Source of the DNA: Spinactinospora alkalitolerans
GTDB taxonomy: Bacteria > Actinomycetota > Actinomycetes > Streptosporangiales > Streptosporangiaceae
Assembly: GCF_013408795.1 (NCBI RefSeq)
Contig: NZ_JACCCC010000001.1
Location: forward strand, 5,332,001 to 5,396,000
Direction: 5' to 3'
Length of the DNA stretch: 64,000 bases
Shown piece after piece: positions 1 through 8,408 of this stretch (positions within the stretch are counted from its first letter, which is position 1; the number at the start of each line of letters is the position of its first letter). The translations under genes and the position numbers were made by a program. The notes under the pieces are model-generated. The model saw only the letters and a program-made list of their open reading frames with translations. It searched no databases and was not told where the DNA came from.

Positions 1-1565
1 ACCCAGTTGGGCAGCACGGCCACCCTGTCCGCGGGCCAGCCCGCGCGCTCCCTGGTGAGGTCGGCGTAGTAGGGGCTGGTGCAGACGATCGCGTCGACCT
101 TCTCGATGTCGAGCTTGCGCGGCCACTCCGTGTGCAGCTCGAACCGGTGCAGGCGCACCAGCAGCCGCTGCCCGGCCCGCTTGTGCCGCGCGTAGAACAG
201 CGCGTTGGGGCCGCACCACTCGCAGACGACCACATCGGCCCAGGCCGCGAGTTCCCTGCTGCGGTACTGGTCGTGGGTGTGCAGCGCCTCCCATTCGTCC
301 AGGCGCACCTCCAGGCCGGGCAGTGCCATGAGGTGCTCGGCCAGGCCGGTGAAGAACGTCAGGTCGTGCCCTGCGATGACCACCTTGAGCGGGCGTTCCG
401 GGGCGACTCCCCCGGGCGCGGGCGGCAGGGCGAGCCGCAGGTGTCCGCGTAGCCGCTCGACCGCGCGCTCCAGCGTGAAGCGGCCGGATGCATCGGCGCA
501 GCGCTGCGCGGCCGACCGGTAGGTCTGCGGGTCGGTGGCGAGCACGAGCGCGTCGGCGACCGAGTCGAGGTCCTCGCCGGCGTAGAGCGGGTAGTCCGGG
601 CCGAGCAGCTCCTCGTGCATCGGGGTGCGGTTGAGCACCACCGGCAGGCCGAGGGCGCCGAACTCCGGCACCTTGGCCGCCAGTTCCAGGTCGGTGTCGG
701 CCTCGGGGGCGCGCCACGACAGTCCGACGTCGCACTGGGCCGCCAGCCGCAGCGCCTCCTCGTGCGGGCGCCCGCCGTGCCGGACGAGATCGGGCGTGTC
801 CTCCAGCGCCCGCCCCATCCGCTTGGCCCATTCCGCCGGGTCGCGGTGGATTCCGTCGCCGATCACGTGCAGCTCGGCCGGCACCCCGCGCCGGCCCAGG
901 GCGGCCGGCAGCCCGGTCATCTCCAGCGTGTTCCACCGGGGCGCGAAGCCGCCGGTGTAGACGATCCTGAGCGGCGTGCGCGGCGTGCCGGGGCCGACCG
1001 CCCCCTCCGGCGGCGGCACGACGACCGGGGGGAACAGCACGCTCTTGCCGCACGCGGCCGGGACCGAGGACTCCAGGAAGCCGCGCAGCTCCTCGGTCGG
1101 GCAGAGCAGGAGGCGCGAGGCGACCGCGATGTCGGTGAGCTCGGAGACGACGGCGGAGGTGAGGCCGGTCGCCGTCTGCGGCACGTCGGTGACGCAGGTC
1201 CACAGCCGACCGGCCAGCGCATCGGTGTGGGCGGCGACCGCCGCCGTGCGGCGGCCGCGCAGCACGACGAGGTCGAACCGCCGCTCGGAGTCGAGGCGGG
1301 TGATCAGGGCGACGGCCTGCTCCGGAGTGAGCCCGCGCGGGCCGAGGTCGTCGAGCAGGGACTCCTCGTAGGGGCGCCGCAGCGTGACGCCGGGCGCGCC
1401 GTCGAGCGGGGCGGTCAGCCGCTCGTTCCCGACCCGGGTCTTGAGCAGCAGGGTGACCTCGCACCCTGCGGCGGCCAGGCATCGGGTCATCGACTGCGCC
1501 CAGACCGCCGACCCGTCAACGGTGTTGAGGTCGACGTCGCCGTAGACGAGTGCGCGAATGCTCAC
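1..1565 (-). CDS. Tandem-domain glycosyltransferase (C-terminus beyond window)
   Basis: About 521 codons are visible and the frame runs off the left edge with no stop, so the protein is partial at its C-terminus. Residues about 1-340 look like a complete GT-B glycosyltransferase: the GxGxH-like nucleotide-binding part reads HVIGDG, and the typical acidic C-terminal stretch reads KVPEFGALGLPVV. From about residue 393 a second GT-B N-terminal half begins (KVVIAGHDL), with VVCEWCGPNA and the helix VDAIVCTSPYYADL. I chose the GTG at 1563-1565 because GAAGGGA lies a few bases upstream. It is transcribed with the coiled-coil protein upstream (gap about 150 bp). A role in surface polysaccharide assembly is inferred from family and context; donor and acceptor are unknown. 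Confidence 0.75.
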   Translation of the reverse strand, partial: MSIRALVYGDVDLNTVDGSAVWAQSMTRCLAAAGCEVTLLLKTRVGNERLTAPLDGAPGVTLRRPYEESLLDDLGPRGLTPEQAVALITRLDSERRFDLVVLRGRRTAAVAAHTDALAGRLWTCVTDVPQTATGLTSAVVSELTDIAVASRLLLCPTEELRGFLESSVPAACGKSVLFPPVVVPPPEGAVGPGTPRTPLRIVYTGGFAPRWNTLEMTGLPAALGRRGVPAELHVIGDGIHRDPAEWAKRMGRALEDTPDLVRHGGRPHEEALRLAAQCDVGLSWRAPEADTDLELAAKVPEFGALGLPVVLNRTPMHEELLGPDYPLYAGEDLDSVADALVLATDPQTYRSAAQRCADASGRFTLERAVERLRGHLRLALPPAPGGVAPERPLKVVIAGHDLTFFTGLAEHLMALPGLEVRLDEWEALHTHDQYRSRELAAWADVVVCEWCGPNALFYARHKRAGQRLLVRLHRFELHTEWPRKLDIEKVDAIVCTSPYYADLTRERAGWPADRVAVLPNW

Positions 1566-1717
1566 GTGCTTCCCTTCGGAACCGATCCGCCGTGCGGGGC
1601 CACCGACGCGCCCCGGCTCCCAGTGTGCCCCCCATCGAGTCCCGCGCCGGTTGCGCCCGGCCCCGGCCGCCGGACCGGACCGCCCCCTCCGGACGTGCCG
1701 CACGGTCTCCGCGGACC

Positions 1718-3430
1718 TCAGTGACCGACCGGATCGGCGGTGTGCACGGGGTTGAGTGCGAGCAGCCGGGCGCCGCGGCGGTTCCACACCCCGGGGTGCA
1801 GGGCCCGCACCAGCAGGTCGCGGCGGGCCAGATCCGGCTGGATCGCGCTGACGAACACGTAGTCCTGGTCGGCCCCCGCCCAGTCGACCGCGTCGGCCGC
1901 GCCGTGGGCCGCGGCCCACGAGGCGATCGCCGGGCCGACGGCGTCGGCTCCGGAGCATTCGGCGGCGCACACGGTGTCGGCGAGGAAGGCGGCGCCGCGG
2001 GGCTCCCGCCACAGCGCGGCCCACCCGGATCCGGCGACCTCGGCCATCCGCGCCCAGTCCCGCGGCCGGGGGTCGACCGCCGGCTCGACGTTCGCCGTCG
2101 TGCGCAGCGGCAGGCCGTGCGAGCGGAGCCGCTCCACGCCGGCGAAGCGCGCCGACCCCTTCGGGACCACGACCTCGGCCGGCGGGTGCATCTGGTTGAG
2201 CACGTCGTCGGCGAGCGCCAGCGACGAGGTGTCGTCGACCGGGAGCGCCAGCAGCGCGACGCGGCGCCCCTTCAGGGGCAGCGAGGCCCCGCCCGAGCCG
2301 GGTGCGAGCCGGACGCCGCCGAGGATCTCGGCGAGGCGGACCGGAGTGGCCAGGCGCAGGAAGATCAGGCGCAGCACCGACCGCAGCTCCTCGGGGGTGA
2401 GCGCCCCGGCGGAGCGCACATCGGCGAGTTCGCGCGCCGCCGCGTGCCGGGCGTCGGGGTCGGCGGGGACGGTGCGCAGCGCGCTGCCGACGCGTTCGGG
2501 TTCGGGGTGGGAGCCCAGCAGCAGCGCGCGGGTCCCGCAGGCCAGCGCCCGGTCGGCCAGGGCCGGATCCGTGACGACGACGCCGCTGCCGGCGCGCAGC
2601 ACGTCCGGCAGGTCGCTCCAGCGCGGCGCGCCGCCCCGCAGGCCGTCCTCCGCGAGCGCCGCGAGCAGCGGCGCCGCGGCGCCCCGGGCCGGAGTCGCGG
2701 CGGAGACGTGCACCGGCGCGGGAGCGCGATCGGGTTCCACGGCGACCGGGTTGAAGCGGTGCAGCGGAACGCCGAGGCCGCCGTCGTGCACGGCGTCGAA
2801 CCCGATCCTGGCGAGCCCCGGCGGCGCGGGGGCGTCGCGGACCAGGACCGACGGGATGCCCCTGGATGCGGCGGACTCCACGATCCAGCGCAGTGCGCGG
2901 GTGCGGTCGAGTGCCGCGGGATCACCGGTGTGCGCCCACGGCGTGCCCGGGGCCGCGGCCGAGGCCGACACCAGCACCGCGTCGATGCCGATGGAGTCGA
3001 ACACCACCTGGGCGTCGTGCGGGCGCAACGGGACCACCCGCACGTACGGGTCGATCGCGGCGCGCGCCTCGGGCGAGAGGACACCGGCGACGACGAGCCG
3101 GTCGTCCTGCGGTCCCGCCGTACCGGCGAGCAGCCGCGCCTCCTGGCGCTCGGCGTCGTAGGAGCGGACCGGCTCGGCGGTGCGGCGGCGCCGCGCCCCC
3201 GCCTGGCCGGCGGGATCGTCGCCGCGCCACAGCCGGTACAGGTCGCGCGGCAGCCGCACGAGTCCGCGCCCCGGGCGCTTCGCCGCCGAGGTCAGCGCCC
3301 GGCCCACCTGGAGCGACGTCGAGCCCTCCAGCGCGGCCAGGCGGGCCTGCGCCTCCTGGAGCTGGGCCTCCCGTTCGGAGAGCGCCTTCCGCAGCTTTTC
3401 GGTCTGGCTCTGCTCACGCCGTTTCGTCAT
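1718..3430 (-). CDS. Coiled-coil surface-polysaccharide protein, glycosyltransferase-like
   Basis: A 570-residue protein starting at MTKRREQ. Residues about 5-45 are a charged heptad-rich coiled coil (SQTEKLRKALSEREAQLQEA). The rest alternates hydrophobic strands and helices like a GT-B protein (DDRLVVAGVLS, ALLALPVDDTSS, LLALNPVH), but I see no decisive catalytic motif. An upstream in-frame extension exists to 3781 but has no convincing ribosome site. It lies upstream of the tandem glycosyltransferase and is divergent from the nucleotide-sugar dehydrogenase, so a role in polymer assembly is inferred. It may be an inactive glycosyltransferase or a scaffold. Confidence 0.55.
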   Translation of the reverse strand: MTKRREQSQTEKLRKALSEREAQLQEAQARLAALEGSTSLQVGRALTSAAKRPGRGLVRLPRDLYRLWRGDDPAGQAGARRRRTAEPVRSYDAERQEARLLAGTAGPQDDRLVVAGVLSPEARAAIDPYVRVVPLRPHDAQVVFDSIGIDAVLVSASAAAPGTPWAHTGDPAALDRTRALRWIVESAASRGIPSVLVRDAPAPPGLARIGFDAVHDGGLGVPLHRFNPVAVEPDRAPAPVHVSAATPARGAAAPLLAALAEDGLRGGAPRWSDLPDVLRAGSGVVVTDPALADRALACGTRALLLGSHPEPERVGSALRTVPADPDARHAAARELADVRSAGALTPEELRSVLRLIFLRLATPVRLAEILGGVRLAPGSGGASLPLKGRRVALLALPVDDTSSLALADDVLNQMHPPAEVVVPKGSARFAGVERLRSHGLPLRTTANVEPAVDPRPRDWARMAEVAGSGWAALWREPRGAAFLADTVCAAECSGADAVGPAIASWAAAHGAADAVDWAGADQDYVFVSAIQPDLARRDLLVRALHPGVWNRRGARLLALNPVHTADPVGH

Positions 3431-3864
3431 GGTCTCTCGGCAGGAAACCCGGGCGTCCCCGCTCGGGAAGAGTGCCATCCCTCCATTCGGTGCGCTCGCC
3501 CGCGTGGCCGCCGCGCAGCGGCGGGACCTCGGCGGACGCTGCCCGCCTGCGGTGCCGTCCGCGGTGGGGGCGCTCGACCAGCGGGACGCCGCCAGCGTAA
3601 CCCCGGGGCGGAGAACGTCGCGCCACGGTGCGGTGAACGGTCGGGGGCCGCGTCCGCGGCCGGTCGCCACCGCGTCCGGCCGCGCGGCGCCCGCGGAAGC
3701 CCGCATAGCGCCGGGTCGAACCCTACGGACCGGTACCGCTGAGACTGTCCGAACCAGGCCACTTCCTGCGACAACGGTCAACGCGCAACTAATCTCGGAC
3801 GTCTAGTCACCGCATGCCGTCCTTACGTTCCCGCACTGTAAAGATCATGCGAGGGGGATCATCT
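3431..3864. other. Divergent intergenic region, 434 bp
   Basis: This gap separates the minus-strand coiled-coil protein from the plus-strand nucleotide-sugar dehydrogenase, so it should hold both promoters. Open frames cross it but none has a ribosome site or protein-like composition. I see no clear -35/-10 pair. The 3' end is less GC-rich than its surroundings. Confidence 0.5.
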
Positions 3865-5187
3865 GTGGACGCCGCCGTATCAACTTCCGACCTGGCCGTC
3901 ATCGGCCTCGGTTACGTCGGCCTTCCGCTGGCGCACGAGGCGAGCCGGGTCGGTCTCAAGGTCACCGGGCTGGACGTCAGCCCGAAGGTGGTCGAAGGAC
4001 TGACCGCCGCAACATCGCACATCGACGACCTCTCCGCCTCCGACATCGCCGACATGCTGGCAGCGGGCTTCCAGGCCAGCACGGATCCCGCCGTGCTGGG
4101 CGGCGCCCAGACGATCGTGATCTGCGTCCCCACCCCTCTGTCCGAGGAGGGCGGCCCCGACCTGGGCGCGGTCACCGCAGCGGCCAAGTCGATCGCGGCC
4201 CACCTGCGCCCGGGCACACTGGTCGTCCTGGAGTCCACGACCTACCCCGGCACCACCGAGGAGATCGTGCGGCCGATCCTGGAGGAGTCCGGGCTGGTCG
4301 CCGGCGCCGACTTCCACCTGGCGTTCTCGCCCGAACGCATCGACCCGGGCAACCCGTCCTTCGGCGTGGCCAACACCCCGAAGGTGGTCGGCGGCCTGAC
4401 CGAGCGCTGCGGCGAACTCGCAGCGGCGTTCTACGGCAAGTTCGTGCAGACCGTGGTCCGGGCCCGCGGCACCCGCGAGGCCGAGATGGCCAAGCTGCTG
4501 GAGAACACCTACCGGCACGTCAACATCGCGCTGGTCAACGAGATGGCGATCTTCTGCCAGGAGCTCGGCGTCGACCTGTGGGACGCGATCGCCTGCGCCG
4601 CGACCAAGCCGTTCGGGTTCCAGGCGTTCCACCCCGGCCCCGGCGTCGGCGGGCACTGCATCCCGATCGACCCCAACTACCTGTCCTACAAGGTCAAGAC
4701 CCTGGGCTATCCCTTCCGGTTCGTGGAGCTGGCCCAGGAGATCAACGCGCGGATGCCCTCCTACGTCCTGCTACGGGCGCAGGAGCTGCTCAACGACGCC
4801 GGTCTGGCACTGTCCCGGTCCAACGTGCTGCTGCTCGGCGTCACCTACAAGGCCGACATCGCCGACCAGCGCGAGTCGCCGGCCCGGCCGGTGGCCCGCA
4901 AGCTCGCGGCGAAGGGGGCGACGCTGAGCTACCACGACCCGCACGTCGAGGAGTGGTCGCTCAACGGCACTTCGGTGCCCCGGGCCACCGACCTGGAGCG
5001 GGCCATGGCGGAGGCCGACCTGACGATCCTGCTGACCGACCACAAGGAGTACCGCGCGGAGCTGCTCACCGACCGCGCCCGGCTGCTGCTGGACACCCGG
5101 GGCGTGCTGCGGCGGCTCGACCCCTCGGTCCCCGCCGACCGGCGTACCACCACCCCGGTCACCCGCGAGGGCATCCAGGTGCTCTAG
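3865..5187 (+). CDS. Nucleotide-sugar dehydrogenase, UDP-GlcNAc/ManNAc 6-dehydrogenase type
   Basis: A 440-residue NAD-dependent dehydrogenase of the UDP-glucose/GDP-mannose dehydrogenase family. It oxidises C6 of a UDP-hexose to a uronic acid. The N-terminal Rossmann motif is VIGLGYVGLPLA (about residues 11-22), with ESTTYPGTTEE and FSPERIDPG in the middle. The catalytic cysteine sits in GGHCIPIDPNYL, a form typical of the WbpA/WecC branch rather than glucose dehydrogenases. I chose GTG 3865 because AGGGGG lies seven bases upstream; an in-frame ATG at 3814 has no such site. The family is secure, the exact substrate (GlcNAc or ManNAc) is not. The product would supply an aminouronic acid to the polymer made by the neighbouring transferases. 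Confidence 0.88.
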   Translation: MDAAVSTSDLAVIGLGYVGLPLAHEASRVGLKVTGLDVSPKVVEGLTAATSHIDDLSASDIADMLAAGFQASTDPAVLGGAQTIVICVPTPLSEEGGPDLGAVTAAAKSIAAHLRPGTLVVLESTTYPGTTEEIVRPILEESGLVAGADFHLAFSPERIDPGNPSFGVANTPKVVGGLTERCGELAAAFYGKFVQTVVRARGTREAEMAKLLENTYRHVNIALVNEMAIFCQELGVDLWDAIACAATKPFGFQAFHPGPGVGGHCIPIDPNYLSYKVKTLGYPFRFVELAQEINARMPSYVLLRAQELLNDAGLALSRSNVLLLGVTYKADIADQRESPARPVARKLAAKGATLSYHDPHVEEWSLNGTSVPRATDLERAMAEADLTILLTDHKEYRAELLTDRARLLLDTRGVLRRLDPSVPADRRTTTPVTREGIQVL

Positions 5188-5311
5188 GGAGTGTTTGACG
5201 AAGGCTTTCGGATGCCCCTACCGAGGTGTGCGGAAGTCGCGTGGCCTCGGCTTTCGGTGAATGTGCGGCTCAGGTCTGCTGTGCGGCCCTGTACCCCGGG
5301 CCCTCCTCCGG

Positions 5312-5377
5312 CGATCTTGACCTTGTTGGGGTTATCGCAACGTTTTTAGACCCCACAAGATCGGCGAGAGAACCGCC
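5312..5377. repeat. Intergenic inverted repeat with shared motif
   Basis: CGATCTTG at 5312-5319 is matched by CAAGATCG at 5356-5363, with a second partial pairing of TGTTGGGG (5324-5331) and CCCCACA (5351-5357). It could fold as a hairpin between the convergent dehydrogenase and glycosyltransferase genes and may act as a terminator. The 3' part, CAAGATCGGCGAGAGAACC, recurs with one mismatch at 55650-55668. Confidence 0.5.
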
Positions 5378-5410
5378 ATAAACAGGCACAGGACGAGGTC
5401 GCTCCGAAAA

Positions 5411-5438
5411 GCCCTCGAAAGGCCCTCGAAAGGCCCTC
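5411..5438. repeat. 11-bp tandem repeat, 2.5 copies
   Basis: The unit GCCCTCGAAAG occurs at 5411-5421 and 5422-5432, followed by a partial third copy. It lies directly beyond the stop codon of the minus-strand GT2 gene. It is short and probably replication slippage. Confidence 0.6.
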
Positions 5439-5442
5439 TCGC

Positions 5443-6300
5443 TCAGATGATCGGGGGGCGGCCCATCCTGGTCATGCGCCAGGCGGTGGACCACGTGATC
5501 GGGGTCCTGGGGCCGGCCGCCTCCTTCCATCCCTCCTTGAACCCGGCGAACCAGGCGCGCAGCGCCGGGCGGGAGCGCTCGCGCAGCAGCGTGATGGCGA
5601 CCCAGGTGCCGAGGTAGGCGACCGCCAGCGGCCATGGCAGGTTGCGGCGGGCCAGCCAGACGCGGTTGCGCGCGTTGAGCCGGTAGAAGTCCGCGTGCCG
5701 GGTGGGCGCGACCGCCGGGTGGTACATGACCGCCTCGGCGTCGTAGTCGATGTGGAAGCCGGCGTCGAGGATCCGCCAGGCGAGGTCGGTCTCCTCGTGC
5801 GCGTAGAAGAAGCCGCCCGGCAGCCCGCCGCCCTGCTCGAACGCCGTGCGTCGGATCGCGCACGCGCCGCCGAGGAAGGTGGTGACCCTGCTGGAGCGCT
5901 GCGGGTCGCCGGCGCGCAGCCGCGGCACGTGGCGGCGCTGGTCGGGCCCGCCGTCGGGGTCGGCCACCCGGAACGAGACGGCGCCGAGCTCCGGGTCGGC
6001 GGCGAACCGGTCGTGGACGTGGCGGACCAGGTCGCGCGAGCGGTACCAGCCGTCGTCGTCGAGGAACAGGATGATGTCGCCGGCGCAGACCTTGACGCCG
6101 TGGTTGCGGCCCTCGGGGATGCCGACGTTGTCCGGCAGCCGCAGCGTGGCCACGCCCTCGGGCAGCTCGGGCAGGTCGGCGCCGTTGCCCACGACGACGA
6201 CCTCGACGTCGACGCCCTCCTGCTCGAACACGCTGTTGATCGCGCGCCGCAGCTCCGCGGGCCGGTTGCCCATGGTCAGAAGCACACAGGAGACCTTCAT
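5443..6300 (-). CDS. GT2 family glycosyltransferase
   Basis: A 285-residue GT-A fold transferase. The N-terminus MKVSCVLLTMGNR begins the nucleotide-binding fold, VVVVGNG follows, and the metal-binding DxD-type motif is FLDDDGWY. The acceptor-side motif is HEETDLAWRILDAG. A C-terminal hydrophobic stretch (AVAYLGTWVAITLL) and basic tail may associate with the membrane. The frame is open to 6453, but GGAGGT nine bases before ATG 6300 fixes this start. Rhamnosyltransferase-like GT2s have this form, but the sugar is not identifiable. It faces the nucleotide-sugar dehydrogenase tail to tail. Confidence 0.85.
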   Translation of the reverse strand: MKVSCVLLTMGNRPAELRRAINSVFEQEGVDVEVVVVGNGADLPELPEGVATLRLPDNVGIPEGRNHGVKVCAGDIILFLDDDGWYRSRDLVRHVHDRFAADPELGAVSFRVADPDGGPDQRRHVPRLRAGDPQRSSRVTTFLGGACAIRRTAFEQGGGLPGGFFYAHEETDLAWRILDAGFHIDYDAEAVMYHPAVAPTRHADFYRLNARNRVWLARRNLPWPLAVAYLGTWVAITLLRERSRPALRAWFAGFKEGWKEAAGPRTPITWSTAWRMTRMGRPPII

Positions 6301-6491
6301 CCGCTGTGCACCTCCACGCCCCATGCGGTTCTCGCCCCGGTCGTCTGTACCGGAGCGTAGCCCCTCGGCGGGGTCTGCGGGGTGCGGTGACACACCATCG
6401 GCGGGCGGCCCGGCGGCCTCCGGAGCGGCCTGCGAGGAAACAGGAGTGGTCATGGCAACCGTTCGTCAACGTGGCTACGGGGCTAACGGAG

Positions 6492-6517
6492 GTTAACCAT
6501 TCCACGAAATGGCTAAC
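6492..6517. promoter_or_regulatory. Imperfect palindrome, possible operator
   Basis: GTTAACCATT (6492-6501) and AATGGCTAAC (6508-6517) form an inverted repeat with nine of ten pairs and a six-base spacer. Another GGCTAACGG lies just upstream. It sits in the AT-richer 292-bp gap about 190 bp before the start of the minus-strand GT2 gene, where a repressor or activator could bind. No regulator can be named. Confidence 0.35.
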
Positions 6518-6592
6518 GAAGGGATAAAGGGGTGTTTGGATTCGGTCACACGTGGTGAGAAACCGGCCCCGCGCGACCGCGGGACCGCCCCC

Positions 6593-7369
6593 TCAGTGCA
6601 GCCTGCGCGAGGCCAGCACGCTCACCAGGTGCAGCACGGTCTGCAGCGCGGCGACCGCGACGCAGGCCGCGGTGAGCACCTGGGTGGCCAGCAGGTCGCC
6701 GCGGACCGCGTCCACGATCGCGATGACGACCACCACCAGGGACAGCTCCACCGCCTGGATCAGGCGGTGGAAGCGCAGCGCCGACGCCGCCTTGCGGGCC
6801 AGGCCCAACCCGGCCGAACGCGGCTGCATGGCGGCCTCGGAGACGTGCTCGCCGAGACCGGCCTTGGCCCGCGCCACCACGACGTTGTCGGTCTCGACCT
6901 TGATCAGCGCCGCACCGAGCGCGGCGGCCATGCCCGCGATGACCCAGCCGCCCGCCTCGAAGCCGCCCTGGGCCCGGATCCCCAACCCGATGAGCAGGGC
7001 GATCTCGGCGAGGTAGTGGCCGATGCGGTCGAGGTAGATCCCGGCGACGCTGGTGCGGCCGGTGAACCGCGCGACCTCGCCGTCGGAGCAGTCCAGCAGT
7101 AGGTAGACCTGCACCAGGACGGCGGCGAGCACCGCCGACCACAGGCCGCCGAACGCCAGCACCACCCCGGCGAGCACGCCGAACGCCATCATCAGGTAGG
7201 TGATGGGGTTCGGCGGCACGCCCATGCGGACGAACACCGTGCTCACGTACGGCGAGACGTCGCGCATGTAGAGCCGGCCCGCCCAGTGCTCCTCGTTGCG
7301 GCGCTCCTTGATGCCCTCCGGCTGGCCGCCGGCGCGGACCTCAGCGACCGACGGCTTGGACATATTCAC
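6593..7369 (-). CDS. CDP-alcohol phosphatidyltransferase family membrane protein
   Basis: A 258-residue integral membrane enzyme of the family that moves a phosphoalcohol from a CDP-alcohol to a hydroxyl acceptor. The signature D-x2-D-G-x2-A-R-x8-G-x3-D is present as DCSDGEVARF...GIYLD (about residues 93-113). The fourth aspartate, normally three residues later, is histidine (DRIGH). About six membrane helices are predicted, including ITYLMMAFGVLAGVVLAFGG. The GTG start at 7369 overlaps the upstream dehydrogenase by 29 bp, and GGCGGAG lies upstream; ATG 7363 is an alternative. With the dehydrogenase and nucleotidyltransferase it forms a three-enzyme pathway for a phosphodiester-linked polyol, inferred from order and overlap. 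Confidence 0.87.
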   Translation of the reverse strand: MNMSKPSVAEVRAGGQPEGIKERRNEEHWAGRLYMRDVSPYVSTVFVRMGVPPNPITYLMMAFGVLAGVVLAFGGLWSAVLAAVLVQVYLLLDCSDGEVARFTGRTSVAGIYLDRIGHYLAEIALLIGLGIRAQGGFEAGGWVIAGMAAALGAALIKVETDNVVVARAKAGLGEHVSEAAMQPRSAGLGLARKAASALRFHRLIQAVELSLVVVVIAIVDAVRGDLLATQVLTAACVAVAALQTVLHLVSVLASRRLH

Positions 7370-8408
7370 CGACGCTCCGCCGAATCTCGTCGTCCGACAG
7401 GTCGAGGTGCTCCAGGACGGTGTAGCGCCCGGGGCGGGTGGAGGGGGCGTGTGCCACCGCGCGGGCGAACCGCTCCTCGTCCAGGCCGACGTCGGCGGGG
7501 ACGATGGGCAGCTCGTGCCGGAGCAGGCAGGCGCGGATGTCGGCCATCCGCCGCTCCCCCTCGCCGAGGTGGCGGGTGCGCAGGAAGGAGGCGTAGAGCG
7601 CCCCGAGCCCGGCCAGCTCGCCGTGGTTGCTGGTGCCCGGGTGGAGCTGGTCGATGGCGTGCAGGATCTCGTGGCAGGCGCCGCTGGCCGGACGGCTGGT
7701 GCCGGCCACCGACATCGCCATGCCCGACAGCACCAGCGCCTCGGCCAGCGCGGTCAGGAACTCCTGGGAGTCGACCGAGTCGGTGCGGTGCAGGATCGCC
7801 TCGGCCGCGACCCTGGCGAAGGTGACGGCCATGCCGTCGACCGGCTCACCCTGCTCCCGGCCGGCCAGTTCCCAGTCGGCGATCGCCGACAGGTTGCTGA
7901 CCGCGTCGCCGATGCCCGAGCGCACCAGCCGCTGGGGGGCGGCCCGCACGTAGTCGACGTCCACGACCACCGCGGTCGGCATCGTCACGCCGTAGGAGCC
8001 CTTGCCGCTCTCGTGCTCCAGCGAGCTGACCGGCGAGGCGATGCCGTCGTGGGAGAGGTTGGTGGCCACCGCGACCATGGGGATTCCGGCCATGGTCGCG
8101 GCGAACTTGGTGACGTCGATGGTCTTGCCGCCGCCGATGCCGGCCACGGCCTCATAAGCCCCCGAGCGCAGCTTCTTGCCGAGCTCGGTGGCGACGTCGA
8201 CGCTGCCGCCGTCGACCCGGAACACCTCGCAGTGGGGCAGGTCCAGGTCGGCGACGATCTGGGCGCCCTGGCCCGGACCGACCGCGACCGCGATCCGGCC
8301 CTCGTTGGCGATCCGGCGGTCGGCGAGCACCGTGCCGAGGTCGGTGATGGCCCCCCGCCGGACGTCGATCGCGATGGGGGACGCGACCATCCGGGCTAGT
8401 AGCGGCAT
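7341..8408 (-). CDS. sn-glycerol-1-phosphate dehydrogenase-like (EgsA/AraM family)
   Basis: A 355-residue NAD(P)-dependent, metal-containing polyol-phosphate dehydrogenase. The cofactor-binding loop is GIGGGKTIDVTKF and the nearby conserved segment is NLSHDGIASP. Metal ligands are seen in SGACHEILHAIDQ and in SNHGELAG. In this family dihydroxyacetone phosphate is reduced to glycerol-1-phosphate. Other polyol phosphates are possible. AGGGAG six bases before ATG 8408 supports the start. It overlaps the nucleotidyltransferase upstream by 13 bp and the CDP-alcohol enzyme downstream by 29 bp, so the three are translationally coupled. Confidence 0.85.
   Translation of the reverse strand: MPLLARMVASPIAIDVRRGAITDLGTVLADRRIANEGRIAVAVGPGQGAQIVADLDLPHCEVFRVDGGSVDVATELGKKLRSGAYEAVAGIGGGKTIDVTKFAATMAGIPMVAVATNLSHDGIASPVSSLEHESGKGSYGVTMPTAVVVDVDYVRAAPQRLVRSGIGDAVSNLSAIADWELAGREQGEPVDGMAVTFARVAAEAILHRTDSVDSQEFLTALAEALVLSGMAMSVAGTSRPASGACHEILHAIDQLHPGTSNHGELAGLGALYASFLRTRHLGEGERRMADIRACLLRHELPIVPADVGLDEERFARAVAHAPSTRPGRYTVLEHLDLSDDEIRRSVGEYVQAVGR

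Noticed and set aside
1550-3742. Long open frame on the plus strand, 730 codons
   Set aside because: It runs antisense to the coiled-coil protein, is Arg/Gly/Pro-rich with no domain-like pattern, and lacks a ribosome site. In DNA this GC-rich, such shadow frames are expected.
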